DNA from: Nocardioides caeni
GTDB lineage: Bacteria > Actinomycetota > Actinomycetes > Propionibacteriales > Nocardioidaceae
Direction: 5' to 3'
Assembly: GCF_004912195.1 (NCBI RefSeq)
Contig: NZ_STGW01000008.1
Span: 1 to 56,025 of the forward strand
DNA length: 56,025 bases
The number at the start of each line of letters is the position of its first letter. The first letter of the stretch is position 1. Below, piece after piece: positions 18,787-27,433 of this stretch. The translations under genes were made by a program, and so were the position numbers. The notes below the pieces were generated by a model. That model was not told where the DNA came from. It saw nothing but the letters and a program-made list of their open reading frames with translations, and did not search any database.

Positions 18787-20819
18787 CGCAGGAAGGCGGC
18801 TGCCACCCCGGCGTCCACCGGGATGTGGAGACCGGTGGTGTGGCTGAGCTCGTCGGTGCACAGGACGAACACGGCGTTGGCGATGTTGTCGGGCAGGACC
18901 TCGCGCTTGAGGATGGTGCGCTGGGCATAGAACTTGCCCAGGTCCTTCTCCTCGACGCCATAGACGGCGGCGCGGTTGGCGCCCCACCCGCTGGCGAAGA
19001 TGCCGGAGCCGGCGACCACGCCGTCCGGGTTGACGCCGTTGACCTTGATGCCGTGCTCGCCGAGCTCGGCGGCCAGCAGCCGGACCTGATGGGCCTGGTC
19101 GGCCTTGGCGGCGCCGTAGGCGACGTTGTTGGGTCCCGCGAAAATCGAGTTCTTGCTGGAGATGTAGACGATGTCGCCGCCCATCTCCTGCTCGATCATC
19201 ACCTTCGCGGTGGCCTTGGCGACCAGGAAGGAGCCCTTCGCCATGACGTCGTGCTGCAGGTCCCAGTCCTTCTCGGTGGTCTCGAGCAGCGAGCGCGAGA
19301 GCGAGAGGCCGGCGTTGTTGACCACCAGGTCGACACCGCCGAAGGCGAGGACCGCGGCGTCGACCGCGGCCTGGACGGCGGCCTCGTCGCTCACGTCGAC
19401 CTGGACGCCGAGGGCGACGTCGGAGCCACCCAGCTCCGCAGCAGCGTCCTGCGCCTTCTCCAGCGACAGGTCGGCGATGACGACGCAGGCGCCCTCGGCG
19501 GCGAGCTTGGCCGCGGTCGCCCGGCCGATGCCGGAGGCAGCACCGGTCACGAAGGCGACGCGGGTCGCGAGCGGCTTCGGCTTCGGCATCCGCTGGAGCT
19601 TCGCCTCCTCCAGCGCCCAGTACTCGATGCGGAACTTCTCCGCCTCGTCGATCGGGGCGTACGTCGACAGGCCCTCCGCGCCACGCATGACGTTGATCGC
19701 GTTGACGTAGAACTCACCGGCGACCCGCGCGGTCTGCTTGTCCTTGCCGAAGCTGAACATGCCGACGCCGGGCACCAGGACGATCAGCGGGTCCTTGCCG
19801 CGGATCGCGGGCGAGTCCGGGGTGGCGTTGCGGTCGTAGTAGCCCTGGTAGTCCTCGCGGTAGGACGTCGCCAGCTCACCCAGGCGGGCGAGGCTCTCCT
19901 CGACGCCGGCGCTCGGAGGCAGGTCGAGCACCAGCGGCTTCACCTTGGTGCGCAGGAAGTGGTCGGGGCAGGAGGTGCCGAGCGCCGCCAGTCGCGGGTG
20001 CTCGGAGCTCGCGAGGAAGTCGAGGACGACGTCCGCGTCGGTGAAGTGACCGACCATCGGCCGGTCCGCACTGGCGATGCCGCGGATCGTGGGGGCCAGC
20101 GCCGCGGCGCGCGCCCGGCGCTCGTCGGCCGGCAGGGCGGCGTACCCGTCGAGGGCGGGGCCGAAGGGCTCGGCCTTGCTGTGCTCGGAGATGTGGGCAG
20201 CAGCGGTCTCGATGATCCACAGCGAGTTGGCCTCGGCCTCCTCGCTGGTGTCGCCCCACGCGGTGATGCCGTGGCCACCGAGGATGCAGCCGATCGACTG
20301 CGGGTTCTCGGCCTTGATCGCGGCGATGTCGAGCCCCAGCTGGAAGCCCGGGCGACGCCACGGCACCCAGACGACCTTGTCGCCGTAGATCTCCTTGGTG
20401 AGCGCCTCGCCGTCGGCCGCGGTCGCGATCGCGATGCCGGAGTCGGGGTGGAGGTGGTCGACGTGGGCGGCGTCGACGAGACCGTGCATCGCGGTGTCGA
20501 TCGACGGCGCCGCGCCGCCCTTGCCGTGCAGGCAGTAGTCGAAGGCGGCGACCATCTCGTCCTCACGGTCGATGCCCGGATAGACGTCGACCAGGCTGCG
20601 CATCCGGTCGAGGCGGAGCACGGCGAGGCCGGACTCGGTGAGGGTGCCGAGGTCGCCGCCGGACCCCTTCACCCAGAGCAGCTCGACGGGCTCGCCGGTG
20701 ACCGGGTCGGTCTCCGTGCCCTTGGCGGACGTGTTGCCGCCGGCGTAGTTGGTGTTGCGGGGCTCGGCACCGAGCCGGTTGGAGCGCGCGATCAGCGCAG
20801 CCGCTGCAGGGTTGGTCAT
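18783..20819 (-). CDS. rhaD: Bifunctional rhamnulose-1-phosphate aldolase / L-lactaldehyde dehydrogenase
   Basis: 678 residues with two fused modules. Residues 1-400 are a class II aldolase: zinc ligand candidates His122 and His124 (DHLHPDSG) and His183 (GGHGITAWGD). Residues 420-678 are a short-chain dehydrogenase: TGAASGIG (425-432), NNAG (501-504), catalytic Tyr568-x3-Lys572 (AYGAAK). The aldolase splits rhamnulose-1-phosphate into DHAP and L-lactaldehyde; in characterised homologues (called RhaEW or RhaD) the dehydrogenase half oxidises L-lactaldehyde to L-lactate with NAD+. The ATG at 20819 has GAGGA a few bases upstream; two other ATGs lie at 20825 and 20837. Confidence 0.93.
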   Translation of the reverse strand: MTNPAAAALIARSNRLGAEPRNTNYAGGNTSAKGTETDPVTGEPVELLWVKGSGGDLGTLTESGLAVLRLDRMRSLVDVYPGIDREDEMVAAFDYCLHGKGGAAPSIDTAMHGLVDAAHVDHLHPDSGIAIATAADGEALTKEIYGDKVVWVPWRRPGFQLGLDIAAIKAENPQSIGCILGGHGITAWGDTSEEAEANSLWIIETAAAHISEHSKAEPFGPALDGYAALPADERRARAAALAPTIRGIASADRPMVGHFTDADVVLDFLASSEHPRLAALGTSCPDHFLRTKVKPLVLDLPPSAGVEESLARLGELATSYREDYQGYYDRNATPDSPAIRGKDPLIVLVPGVGMFSFGKDKQTARVAGEFYVNAINVMRGAEGLSTYAPIDEAEKFRIEYWALEEAKLQRMPKPKPLATRVAFVTGAASGIGRATAAKLAAEGACVVIADLSLEKAQDAAAELGGSDVALGVQVDVSDEAAVQAAVDAAVLAFGGVDLVVNNAGLSLSRSLLETTEKDWDLQHDVMAKGSFLVAKATAKVMIEQEMGGDIVYISSKNSIFAGPNNVAYGAAKADQAHQVRLLAAELGEHGIKVNGVNPDGVVAGSGIFASGWGANRAAVYGVEEKDLGKFYAQRTILKREVLPDNIANAVFVLCTDELSHTTGLHIPVDAGVAAAFLR

Positions 20820-20827
20820 CGTCATCC

Positions 20828-22000
20828 TCAGTTCCACGAGAGCTGGGTGCCGCCGACACGGGCGGCCTCGATCTGCGACTGGTAGTCGGACTCGGCATAG
20901 GCACGCATCGGGTCGGCGGGCAGGCCGCGCTCCTCGCGCCAGGCGGCCAGGTCACCACGGACGTCGGTGTAGAAGGCGTCCATCAGGATCCCGTGGGCGC
21001 CGAGCACGTCACCGTCGGTCTGGGCGGCGTCGAGCGCGACCCGGTCGACGAGCAGCGCGCGGGCCGTCATCTCCTGGACGTTGAGCACCGACCGGATCTG
21101 GCCGGGGATCTTGTTCTCGACGTTGTGGCACTGGTCGAGCATGAACGCGACGTCGCTGTCGGGCCCGAAGCCGCCGCCGCGGATCACCTCGAAGAGGATC
21201 CGGAACAGCTGGAACGGGTCGGCCGATCCGACGATCAGGTCGTCGTCGGCATAGAAGCGGGAGTTGAAGTCGAACGAGCCGAGCTTCCCGAGGCGCAGCA
21301 GCTGCATCACGATGAACTCGATGTTGGTGCCGGGCGCGTGGTGGCCGGTGTCGAGGCACACGGTGGCGCGCTCGCCGAGGGCGGTGACCTGGGCGTACGA
21401 CGTGCCCCAGTCCGGGACGTCGGTGTGGTAGAACGCCGGCTCGAAGAACTTGTATTCGAGGACGAGCCGCTGCTCCTCGCCGATCCGGTCATAGATGGTG
21501 GACAGCGACTCGGCGAGCCGGTCCTGGCGTCCGCGGAGGTCGGCCTGGCCGGGGTAGTTGCTGCCGTCGGCCAGCCAGCTCTTGAGGTCCCTCGACCCCG
21601 TGGCATCCATGATGTCGATGCACTCGAGGTGGTGGTCGATCGCCTTGCGCCGCACCTTCGGGTCGACGTGGGCCAGGGACCCGAACTTGTAGTCGTCGTC
21701 CTGGAAGGTGTTGGAGTTGATGGTGCCGAGGGCGACGCCCTGCTCGGCGGCGTAGGAACGGAGGGCGGCGTAGTCGTCGACCTTGTCCCACGGGATGTGC
21801 AGGGCGACCGTCGGCGCGAGACCGGTGAACCGGTGCACGGTGGCGGCGTCGGCGATCTTCTCCTCGACACTGCGCGGGGTCCCCGCGCTGCCGAAGACCT
21901 TGAAGCGGGTGCCGGAGTTGCCGAACGCCCAGGAGGGGAGCTCGATGGCCTGGCCGTCGAGCTGGGCCGCGATGGCGGCGAAGCCGGTGTGGCTCGTCAT
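20828..22000 (-). CDS. rhaI: L-rhamnose isomerase (RhaI type)
   Basis: Interconverts L-rhamnose and L-rhamnulose. 390 residues, the size of the Pseudomonas stutzeri-type enzyme rather than E. coli RhaA. Metal-binding and catalytic region candidates: LVLEYKFFEPAFYHTD, CLDTGHHAPGTNIEF and SFDFNSRFYADDDL, which carry the expected Glu, Asp and His ligands of a xylose-isomerase-like TIM barrel. The ATG at 22000 overlaps the rhaM stop as ATGA; longer frames run into rhaM. The stop lies 9 nt before the aldolase start. Confidence 0.95.
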   Translation of the reverse strand: MTSHTGFAAIAAQLDGQAIELPSWAFGNSGTRFKVFGSAGTPRSVEEKIADAATVHRFTGLAPTVALHIPWDKVDDYAALRSYAAEQGVALGTINSNTFQDDDYKFGSLAHVDPKVRRKAIDHHLECIDIMDATGSRDLKSWLADGSNYPGQADLRGRQDRLAESLSTIYDRIGEEQRLVLEYKFFEPAFYHTDVPDWGTSYAQVTALGERATVCLDTGHHAPGTNIEFIVMQLLRLGKLGSFDFNSRFYADDDLIVGSADPFQLFRILFEVIRGGGFGPDSDVAFMLDQCHNVENKIPGQIRSVLNVQEMTARALLVDRVALDAAQTDGDVLGAHGILMDAFYTDVRGDLAAWREERGLPADPMRAYAESDYQSQIEAARVGGTQLSWN

Positions 22001-22356
22001 GACAGTGTGCTTTCTGCGCGTGCGCGCGACAGCTGGTCGTCGAGGTTGAAGACCTCGCGGAGCAGGGTGAACCCCTGGTCGGGGGCCCGGCCGTCGATGC
22101 CGGTGAAGAACTCGGCCATCTGGGCCTGCCACCGGGCGTTGACCTCGGTGCGGTCCATGGCGGCCTGGGCGGCCGCCAGGTCGTCGGCCTCGACGTAGCC
22201 GACGAGCAGGCCGTCGTCCCGCAGGAACAGGGAGTAGTTCTGCCAGCCGGTCTCCTCGAGCGCGGCGAGCATGTCCGGCCAGACGGCCTGGTGACGCTCG
22301 ACGTACTCGTCCCTCCGGTCGGGACGGACCTGGAGACTGAAGCAGTAGCGGGGCAT
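21997..22356 (-). CDS. rhaM: L-rhamnose mutarotase
   Basis: A 119-residue protein of the RhaM/RhaU family that interconverts the anomers of L-rhamnose. Conserved FSLQVRPDRRDEYVERHQAVWPDM at the start includes the active His (His22), and NYSLFLRDDGLLVGYVE follows. The ATG at 22356 is preceded by a strong purine SD (GAGGAGG). It is separated from rhaS by 200 bp that hold two hairpins, and it overlaps rhaI by 4 nt. Confidence 0.94.
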   Translation of the reverse strand: MPRYCFSLQVRPDRRDEYVERHQAVWPDMLAALEETGWQNYSLFLRDDGLLVGYVEADDLAAAQAAMDRTEVNARWQAQMAEFFTGIDGRAPDQGFTLLREVFNLDDQLSRARAESTLS

Positions 22357-22452
22357 GGGTGGCCCTCCTCTCCCTGTTCCTGCGGGCGGATCGTGCGGTG
22401 GTGGGTGGCCAGTCAGCGGCGGCGGAGATGCCGCGGCCGACGGGCACAGCCA

Positions 22453-22557
22453 GGTTTCGAGACGGGATCCGGCAGTCCTTCGCAAGCTCAGGACTGCCGG
22501 TCCCTCCTCAACCCGATCGGCTCTTCAGGTCCTCGCTTCGCTCGGACCTGGCCGATC
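22453..22557 (-). repeat. Paired-hairpin intergenic repeat, stem includes rhaS stop
   Basis: Read on the minus strand, the first hairpin has inner arms CAGGTCC/GGACCTG (22526-22532, 22544-22550) and an outer GATCGGC/GCCGATC extension (22515-22521, 22551-22557) that reaches the rhaS stop codon; its minus-strand loop is GAGCGAAGCGA. The second has perfect 10-bp arms CCGGCAGTCC/GGACTGCCGG (22469-22478, 22491-22500). The element ends in GTCTCGAAACC. It probably attenuates the operon after the highly needed binding protein, and matches the element after pntB in layout. Confidence 0.7.
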
Positions 22558-23575
22558 AGAAGTTGAAGTCGTCGATGTTGTCGGCGTTGTAGCGGAACGG
22601 GTCGCCCAGCAGGACGGTGCCGTCGGCGCCGACGGTGAACTCGCCGAGGTCACCGGCCGAGAACGTGTCGCCCTCCTCGCCCGTGATGTCGCCGTCGGCC
22701 AGCGCCTTGCCGGCGTACGCCGACAGGAAGCCCAGGTCCTCGGGGTTCCACAGCGCGAACTCGGTGACCGTGCCGTCCTTGACGTAGTCACGCATCTGGT
22801 TCGGGGTGCCGAGACCGGTCAGCGCGACCTTGCCCTTGGCGTCCGAGGTCGAGAGGTAGCGCGCCGCGGCGGAGATGCCGACCGTGGTGGGCGAGATGAT
22901 GCCCTTGAGGTTGGGGTGGTCGGCGAGCAGCGCGGCGGTCTTGTCGAAGGACGTCTGGTCGTCGTCGTCGCCGTAGACGGTGGCGACGAGCTCGATGTCG
23001 GGGTGGCTCGCCTCGAGCTCGGCCTCCATCAGCTCGATCCACGCGTTCTGGTTGGTCGCGTTGGCAGCGGCAGACAGGATCGCGATCTCACCGGAGTCGC
23101 CGATCTGCTCGGCGATCATGTCGACCTGCACCTTGGCGATGCCCTCGGCGGTGGCCTGGTTGATGAACAGGTCGCGGCACTCGGGGTTGGTGTCGGAGTC
23201 GAAGGTGACGACCTTGGTGCCGGCCTCGCGGGCGGCGTTGAGCGAGTCGCAGAGAGCGTCGGGGTCGTTGGCCGAGACCACGAGGACGTTGACGCCCTGG
23301 GCCGCAGCGGTGTCGATGTAGCTGACCTGCGCGTCGGGGCCCGCGGTGTCGGGGCCGACCTCGTCGTAGACGCCGCCGAACTCCTTGACGGCCTTCTCGC
23401 CGCCCGCGTCGCTGGTCTCGAAGTAGGGGTTGCCGAGGTTCTTCGGCAGGAAGGTGACCGTGGTCCCGTCGCCGTCGCCCGAGCCGCCGTCGTCGCTCCC
23501 ACAGGCCGCAAGCCCGACCGAGGCGACCAGCGCCAGGGCGGCACCGGCAGCGAACCGCTTGGTGTTGATCCTCAT
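22556..23575 (-). CDS. rhaS: Rhamnose ABC transporter, substrate-binding lipoprotein
   Basis: A 339-residue sugar-binding protein of the type I periplasmic binding fold (Peripla_BP_4). The lipoprotein signal MRINTKRFAAGAALALVASV ends in lipobox LAAC, so the mature protein is anchored by Cys25 to the outer face of the membrane. Conserved NPYFETSDAGGEKAVKEFG and VVTFDSDTNPECRDLFINQ are typical for the RhaS/LsrB-like group. The start overlaps the permease stop by ATGA. Captures L-rhamnose for the RhaTPQ importer. Confidence 0.93.
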   Translation of the reverse strand: MRINTKRFAAGAALALVASVGLAACGSDDGGSGDGDGTTVTFLPKNLGNPYFETSDAGGEKAVKEFGGVYDEVGPDTAGPDAQVSYIDTAAAQGVNVLVVSANDPDALCDSLNAAREAGTKVVTFDSDTNPECRDLFINQATAEGIAKVQVDMIAEQIGDSGEIAILSAAANATNQNAWIELMEAELEASHPDIELVATVYGDDDDQTSFDKTAALLADHPNLKGIISPTTVGISAAARYLSTSDAKGKVALTGLGTPNQMRDYVKDGTVTEFALWNPEDLGFLSAYAGKALADGDITGEEGDTFSAGDLGEFTVGADGTVLLGDPFRYNADNIDDFNF

Positions 23576-24678
23576 TGAACTACCTTTCGGGTGTCGTCGC
23601 CGGGGGTCGGCGTCGGTGGAGTGGTGGTCGACCGCGCCGCGGTCTTCACCGCCCGTCGCGGGAGCAAGGCCCGGACCCGCGACAGGTTGCTGGAGGCGAT
23701 CACCGAGCCGACCAGGAGCAGGCCGATGATGATCTGGATGACCTCCGAGCCCTGCCCGTCGAGCTGGAGCGCGGAGTTGAGGACAGCGATGAGCAGCACC
23801 CCGGCGACCACGCCGTGGAGGGCGCCGCGTCCGCCGAAGATCGAGACGCCGCCGAGCAGGACGCCGGCGATGACCTTGAGCTCGAAGCCCGCGCCGGTGT
23901 CGGTGGCGACGGAGTTGGCCTTGAGGGCGACGTAGACGCCGGCCAGGGCGGCAACGGCTCCGCTCAGCGTGAAGAGCACCAGCTTGGTCCGCGCGACGTT
24001 GACGCCGGAGAAGTGGGCCGCCTCGTCGCTGAGGCCGATCTCGAAGACGCCGCGGCCGAAGGTGGTGAAGTGGAGCAGGACCGCGAACACCACGACGAGG
24101 ACGACCACCGGGATCACGATGTTGGGGTACTGCGTCTCGCCGATCCGCTCGGTCGGCCAGTCCTGCCAGGTGTCGGGGAAGCCGGCGATCCGCTTGTCCT
24201 GGATCAGCCCCTCGGCGAGGCCGCGATAGAGCGCCAGGGTGCCGATCGTGACGGCCAGCGACGGCAGTCCGACGTAGGCGACGAAGAAGCCGTTGAGCGC
24301 ACCGAGGACCGCGCCGACGACGACGGCGAGGACGGCGGCCGTCGGCACGCTCAGGTCGTGCTCGATGACCAGGACCCCGGTCACCGCGGCGCTCACGCCG
24401 AGCGTGCTGGCGACCGACAGGTCGATCTCGCCGGTGATGATGATGAGCGTCATCGGCAGCGCCATCATGAGGATGGGCGCGTACTCCTTCGACAGGTTGA
24501 ACAGCGTGAGCGGCCCGTCGAAGAACTGGATGTTGCCCAGGGCGTAGAGATAGACGACCACGAGGGCCACCACGATCGCCATCTCGCGGGTCATCAGGAC
24601 CCGGAGCGCGACGTTGCGGGAGTACGACGAGTAGGTCCGCGCCGGGGCGCCGGCGGATCCGTCGGTCTGGGTGCTCAT
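23572..24678 (-). CDS. rhaQ: Rhamnose ABC transporter permease
   Basis: A 368-residue inner-membrane permease of the ribose/AraH family with about nine or ten hydrophobic segments and the family motifs LIIITGEIDLSVASTLGVS and GGVSIFGGRGALHGVVAG. An N-terminal hydrophilic extension (MSTQTDGSAG) and a Thr/Pro-rich tail are cytosolic. The ATG at 24678 overlaps the rhaP stop. One of two dissimilar permeases that form the channel; P/Q naming follows operon order and is conventional. Confidence 0.92.
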   Translation of the reverse strand: MSTQTDGSAGAPARTYSSYSRNVALRVLMTREMAIVVALVVVYLYALGNIQFFDGPLTLFNLSKEYAPILMMALPMTLIIITGEIDLSVASTLGVSAAVTGVLVIEHDLSVPTAAVLAVVVGAVLGALNGFFVAYVGLPSLAVTIGTLALYRGLAEGLIQDKRIAGFPDTWQDWPTERIGETQYPNIVIPVVVLVVVFAVLLHFTTFGRGVFEIGLSDEAAHFSGVNVARTKLVLFTLSGAVAALAGVYVALKANSVATDTGAGFELKVIAGVLLGGVSIFGGRGALHGVVAGVLLIAVLNSALQLDGQGSEVIQIIIGLLLVGSVIASSNLSRVRALLPRRAVKTAARSTTTPPTPTPGDDTRKVVQ

Positions 24679-25706
24679 GCGTGGTCCCTCGCTTCCAGCA
24701 GCCGGTGCTGACGTCGGATGCTGAGCACCCGGTCCAGGACGATCGAGCCGATGATCAGCAGGCCGACGACGGCGCCCTGCCAGAACTCGCTGATGCCGAG
24801 GATCGGAAGTGCCCGGTTGATGGTGACGAGCAGGAACGCTCCGATCGCGGCACCCCACACGGTGCCGCTGCCGCCGAAGATCGCGACGCCGCCGATGACG
24901 ACGGCCGCGACCGCCTGCAGCTCGATGTCCTTGCCGGTGCCGGAGAAGGCCGTGGCGTAGCGGGCGGTGGAGAACACGCCGGCGAGACCGGCCAGGGCAC
25001 CGCAGAGGACGAACGCGCCGAAGACCCGTCGGGCGGCCGGGAGGCCGTAGAGGACCGCGGCGTCGGGGTCGGAGCCGATGGCATAGAGCTCGCGGCCGCC
25101 TCGTGCGGTGTGCAGGTAGTAGCCGACGACGGCGACCACCACGAGCGCGATGATCGTGAGGACGGGGATCGTCAGGACCTGCTGGGTGCCGAGCTTCTCG
25201 AAGTGCGCCGGGAAGTCCTGGGCGTTGATGCGCTCGCTCCCGACCTCATGGGTGAGCGCCCCGCGCAGGACGTACATCATGCCCAGGGTGATCACCAGCG
25301 ACGGGACGTTGAACACGGTCACCAGGAGCCCGTTGATCGCACCGACCACGGCGCCGACGGCGATCCCCGCCGCGAACACGACGAAGACCGACGTGTCGGG
25401 GTTGGCGACGAAGATCTTGCCGACCACATAGGCAGAGATCCCGAGCGTCGAGCCGATCGAGAGGTCGACGTTGCGCGTCACCACCACGACCATCTGGCCG
25501 ACGGCGAGCACCAGCAGGATCGACGGGGCGAGCAGCGTGTCGCGCCATCCGTCGGCGCTGAACACGAAGGAGCTACGCCGGGCGGTGGCGAAGAGGACGA
25601 TGGCGACCAGCACGATCACGATCGCCAGCTCGCGCGAGCGCAGCACCGTGCGGAGGACGCGGACGCCGGCGCTCTCGGTGGGCCGGGTGGGGGCCAGGGT
25701 GGTCAT
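24675..25706 (-). CDS. rhaP: Rhamnose ABC transporter permease
   Basis: A 343-residue permease of the same family as its neighbour, with VVVVTRNVDLSIGSTLGISAYVVGK and GGVAIFGGSGTVWGAAIG in the corresponding places. About nine or ten membrane segments. It overlaps the ATPase gene at the start (4 nt) and the second permease at the end (4 nt), so the transporter genes are translationally coupled. Confidence 0.92.
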   Translation of the reverse strand: MTTLAPTRPTESAGVRVLRTVLRSRELAIVIVLVAIVLFATARRSSFVFSADGWRDTLLAPSILLVLAVGQMVVVVTRNVDLSIGSTLGISAYVVGKIFVANPDTSVFVVFAAGIAVGAVVGAINGLLVTVFNVPSLVITLGMMYVLRGALTHEVGSERINAQDFPAHFEKLGTQQVLTIPVLTIIALVVVAVVGYYLHTARGGRELYAIGSDPDAAVLYGLPAARRVFGAFVLCGALAGLAGVFSTARYATAFSGTGKDIELQAVAAVVIGGVAIFGGSGTVWGAAIGAFLLVTINRALPILGISEFWQGAVVGLLIIGSIVLDRVLSIRRQHRLLEARDHA

Positions 25707-27271
25707 GCGACCGGCTCCTTGTCGCTCGATGCGGTCGGGGCGGGCGGCGTCGTGGCGGCCGAGCGGGTCGCCGCGGCCATCACGAGCTCCGGCGTCGCCT
25801 CCTCGCGCGGGATGTCGGCGGTGATCCGCCCCTCGCAGACGACCAGCACGCGGTCAGCCATGCCGAGGACCTCGGGCAGCTCGGAGGAGATCATCAGGAT
25901 CGCCAGCCCCTCGCCGGCGAGGTCGGAGAGCAGGCGGTGGACCTCGGACTTGGTGCCCACGTCGATGCCGCGGGTCGGCTCGTCGATGATCAGCAGGCGC
26001 GGCTCGGTGGCCAGCCACTTCGCGAGCACGACCTTCTGCTGGTTGCCACCGCTCATGGTGGCCGCGCGCATGTCGAGGGCGCTGGTCTTGACCTGCAGCG
26101 TGCTGGCCCACGGGGCGGCCGCCCGGTTCTCGGCACGGCTCGTGAGGAGGCCCCCCAGGGAGAGACGGCGCCGGATGATCGAGGCGATGTTGCGGGCGAC
26201 CGATCCCTCGATCACCAGGCCCTGCTGGCGCCGGTCCTCCGGCACGAAGGCGATGCCGGCGCGGATGGCGCGGCGCGGGCGACGCGCGGCGATGGGCCGG
26301 CCGTCGACGGAGACCGAGCCCTCGTCGTAGGCGTCGACGCCGAAGATCGCCCGGGCGATCTCACTGCGTCCGGCGCCCACCAGGCCGGCCAGTCCGACGA
26401 TCTCGCCGGACCGCACCTGGAAGGAGATGTCGTGGAACTCGCCGGCCGCGCTCAGACCCTGGACGTCGAGGACGACGTCGCCGATCGTGGCGGCGGTCTT
26501 GGGGAAGAGCTCGGCGACCTCGCGGCCGACCATCCGGGACACGATCTCGGACTCCGTGGTCTCGGCGACCCGGCTGGTGGACACGTAGGCGCCGTCGCGC
26601 ATCACCGTCACCGTGTCGCACAGGTCGAAGACCTCGTCGAAGCGGTGGGAGATGAAGACCAGTGCCCGTCCCTCGTCGCGCAGGCTGCGCGCGACGGCGA
26701 ACAGGCGCTGCACCTCGACACCCGAGAGCGCGGCGGTGGGCTCGTCCATGACGAGCAGGGCGGCGTCGAGCGAGATGGCCTTGGCGATCTCGATGATCTG
26801 CTGGTCGGCGATCGAGAGCCCGCGGGCCTCACGGCGCGGGTCGAGCGACACCCCGAGCCGGGCGAAGAGCGCCTCGGAGTCGGCGTGCATCCGCGCGCGG
26901 TCGATCCGCCGTCCGCGCCCGAGGGGCTGGCGGCCCATGAAGATGTTCTCGGCGACCGAGAGGTCGGGGAACAGCGTCGGCTCCTGGTAGATGACCGCGA
27001 CGCCGGCTGCCTTGGACTCGGCGGTCGACCCGAAGTCGACGGCGTCGCCGAGCAGCTCGAAGACGCCCGCGTCACGGCGGTGGACGCCGGCGATGATCTT
27101 GACGAGCGTCGACTTGCCGGCGCCGTTTTCACCCACCAGAGCGTGGATCGATCCGGGCGCGACCTCGAGGGTCCCCGACTTCAGCGCCTGCACCGCACCG
27201 AAGGACTTGGCGACGTCGCGCAGCGCCAGGGTCAGCGGTGCGGCCGCGTCCCGGGGGGCTGAAGTCGTCAT
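25703..27271 (-). CDS. rhaT: Rhamnose ABC transporter ATP-binding protein (double domain)
   Basis: A 522-residue sugar-importer ATPase with two nucleotide-binding domains. First domain: Walker A GENGAGKST, signature-like LSIADQQ, Walker B LLVMDEPTAAL. Second domain: degenerate P-loop GLVGAGRSE (usual for this family), signature MSGGNQQK, Walker B LLIIDEPTRGID. The ATG at 27271 has a GAGGAG-type SD; the longer frame from 27310 would run through the operator and is rejected. First gene of the rhamnose operon, directly behind its promoter. Confidence 0.94.
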   Translation of the reverse strand: MTTSAPRDAAAPLTLALRDVAKSFGAVQALKSGTLEVAPGSIHALVGENGAGKSTLVKIIAGVHRRDAGVFELLGDAVDFGSTAESKAAGVAVIYQEPTLFPDLSVAENIFMGRQPLGRGRRIDRARMHADSEALFARLGVSLDPRREARGLSIADQQIIEIAKAISLDAALLVMDEPTAALSGVEVQRLFAVARSLRDEGRALVFISHRFDEVFDLCDTVTVMRDGAYVSTSRVAETTESEIVSRMVGREVAELFPKTAATIGDVVLDVQGLSAAGEFHDISFQVRSGEIVGLAGLVGAGRSEIARAIFGVDAYDEGSVSVDGRPIAARRPRRAIRAGIAFVPEDRRQQGLVIEGSVARNIASIIRRRLSLGGLLTSRAENRAAAPWASTLQVKTSALDMRAATMSGGNQQKVVLAKWLATEPRLLIIDEPTRGIDVGTKSEVHRLLSDLAGEGLAILMISSELPEVLGMADRVLVVCEGRITADIPREEATPELVMAAATRSAATTPPAPTASSDKEPVA

Positions 27272-27293
27272 CTCACTCCTCTTGCTCACGTCG

Positions 27294-27313
27294 TGATTGA
27301 AAGGATTCAATCA
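27294..27313. promoter_or_regulatory. Operator O1 (LacI-type palindrome)
   Basis: A perfect inverted repeat TGATTGAA-N4-TTCAATCA. It lies just downstream of the predicted rhaT promoter, so a bound repressor would block elongation or open-complex formation. The core TTGAAANNATTCAA closely matches O2. Confidence 0.75.
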
Positions 27314-27326
27314 GCCGAGTGGAACG

Positions 27327-27356
27327 ACGGTAAGTGGCCACGGTCACAGCCGTCAA
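27327..27356 (-). promoter_or_regulatory. Promoter of the rhamnose operon
   Basis: On the minus strand, TTGACG (complement of 27351-27356) and TACCGT (complement of 27327-27332) are separated by 18 bp. They sit between O1 and O2, upstream of rhaT. Confidence 0.55.
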
Positions 27357-27374
27357 CCCCGCCGCGACACTTTC

Positions 27375-27388
27375 TTGAAACGAATCAA
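27375..27388. promoter_or_regulatory. Operator O2 (LacI-type)
   Basis: TTGAAACGAATCAA, an imperfect palindrome with the same outer half-sites as O1. Its centre is about 78 bp from the O1 centre. It overlaps where the -35 of the regulator gene should lie, so autoregulation is plausible. Confidence 0.65.
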
Positions 27389-27406
27389 TAACTCTGCGGC
27401 AACCCC

Positions 27407-27430
27407 TAGGCTTGGCTCGGCGCAAGGAGG
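27407..27430 (+). promoter_or_regulatory. -10 box and Shine-Dalgarno of the lacI-type gene
   Basis: TAGGCT (27407-27412) is a candidate -10; AAGGAGG (27424-27430) is a full SD 3 nt before the ATG at 27434. Confidence 0.55.
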
Positions 27431-27433
27431 AAC

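Noticed and set aside
18825..20885. 686-codon plus-strand ORF opposite the aldolase gene
   Set aside because: Shadow frame; the minus strand has zinc and SDR motifs in order.
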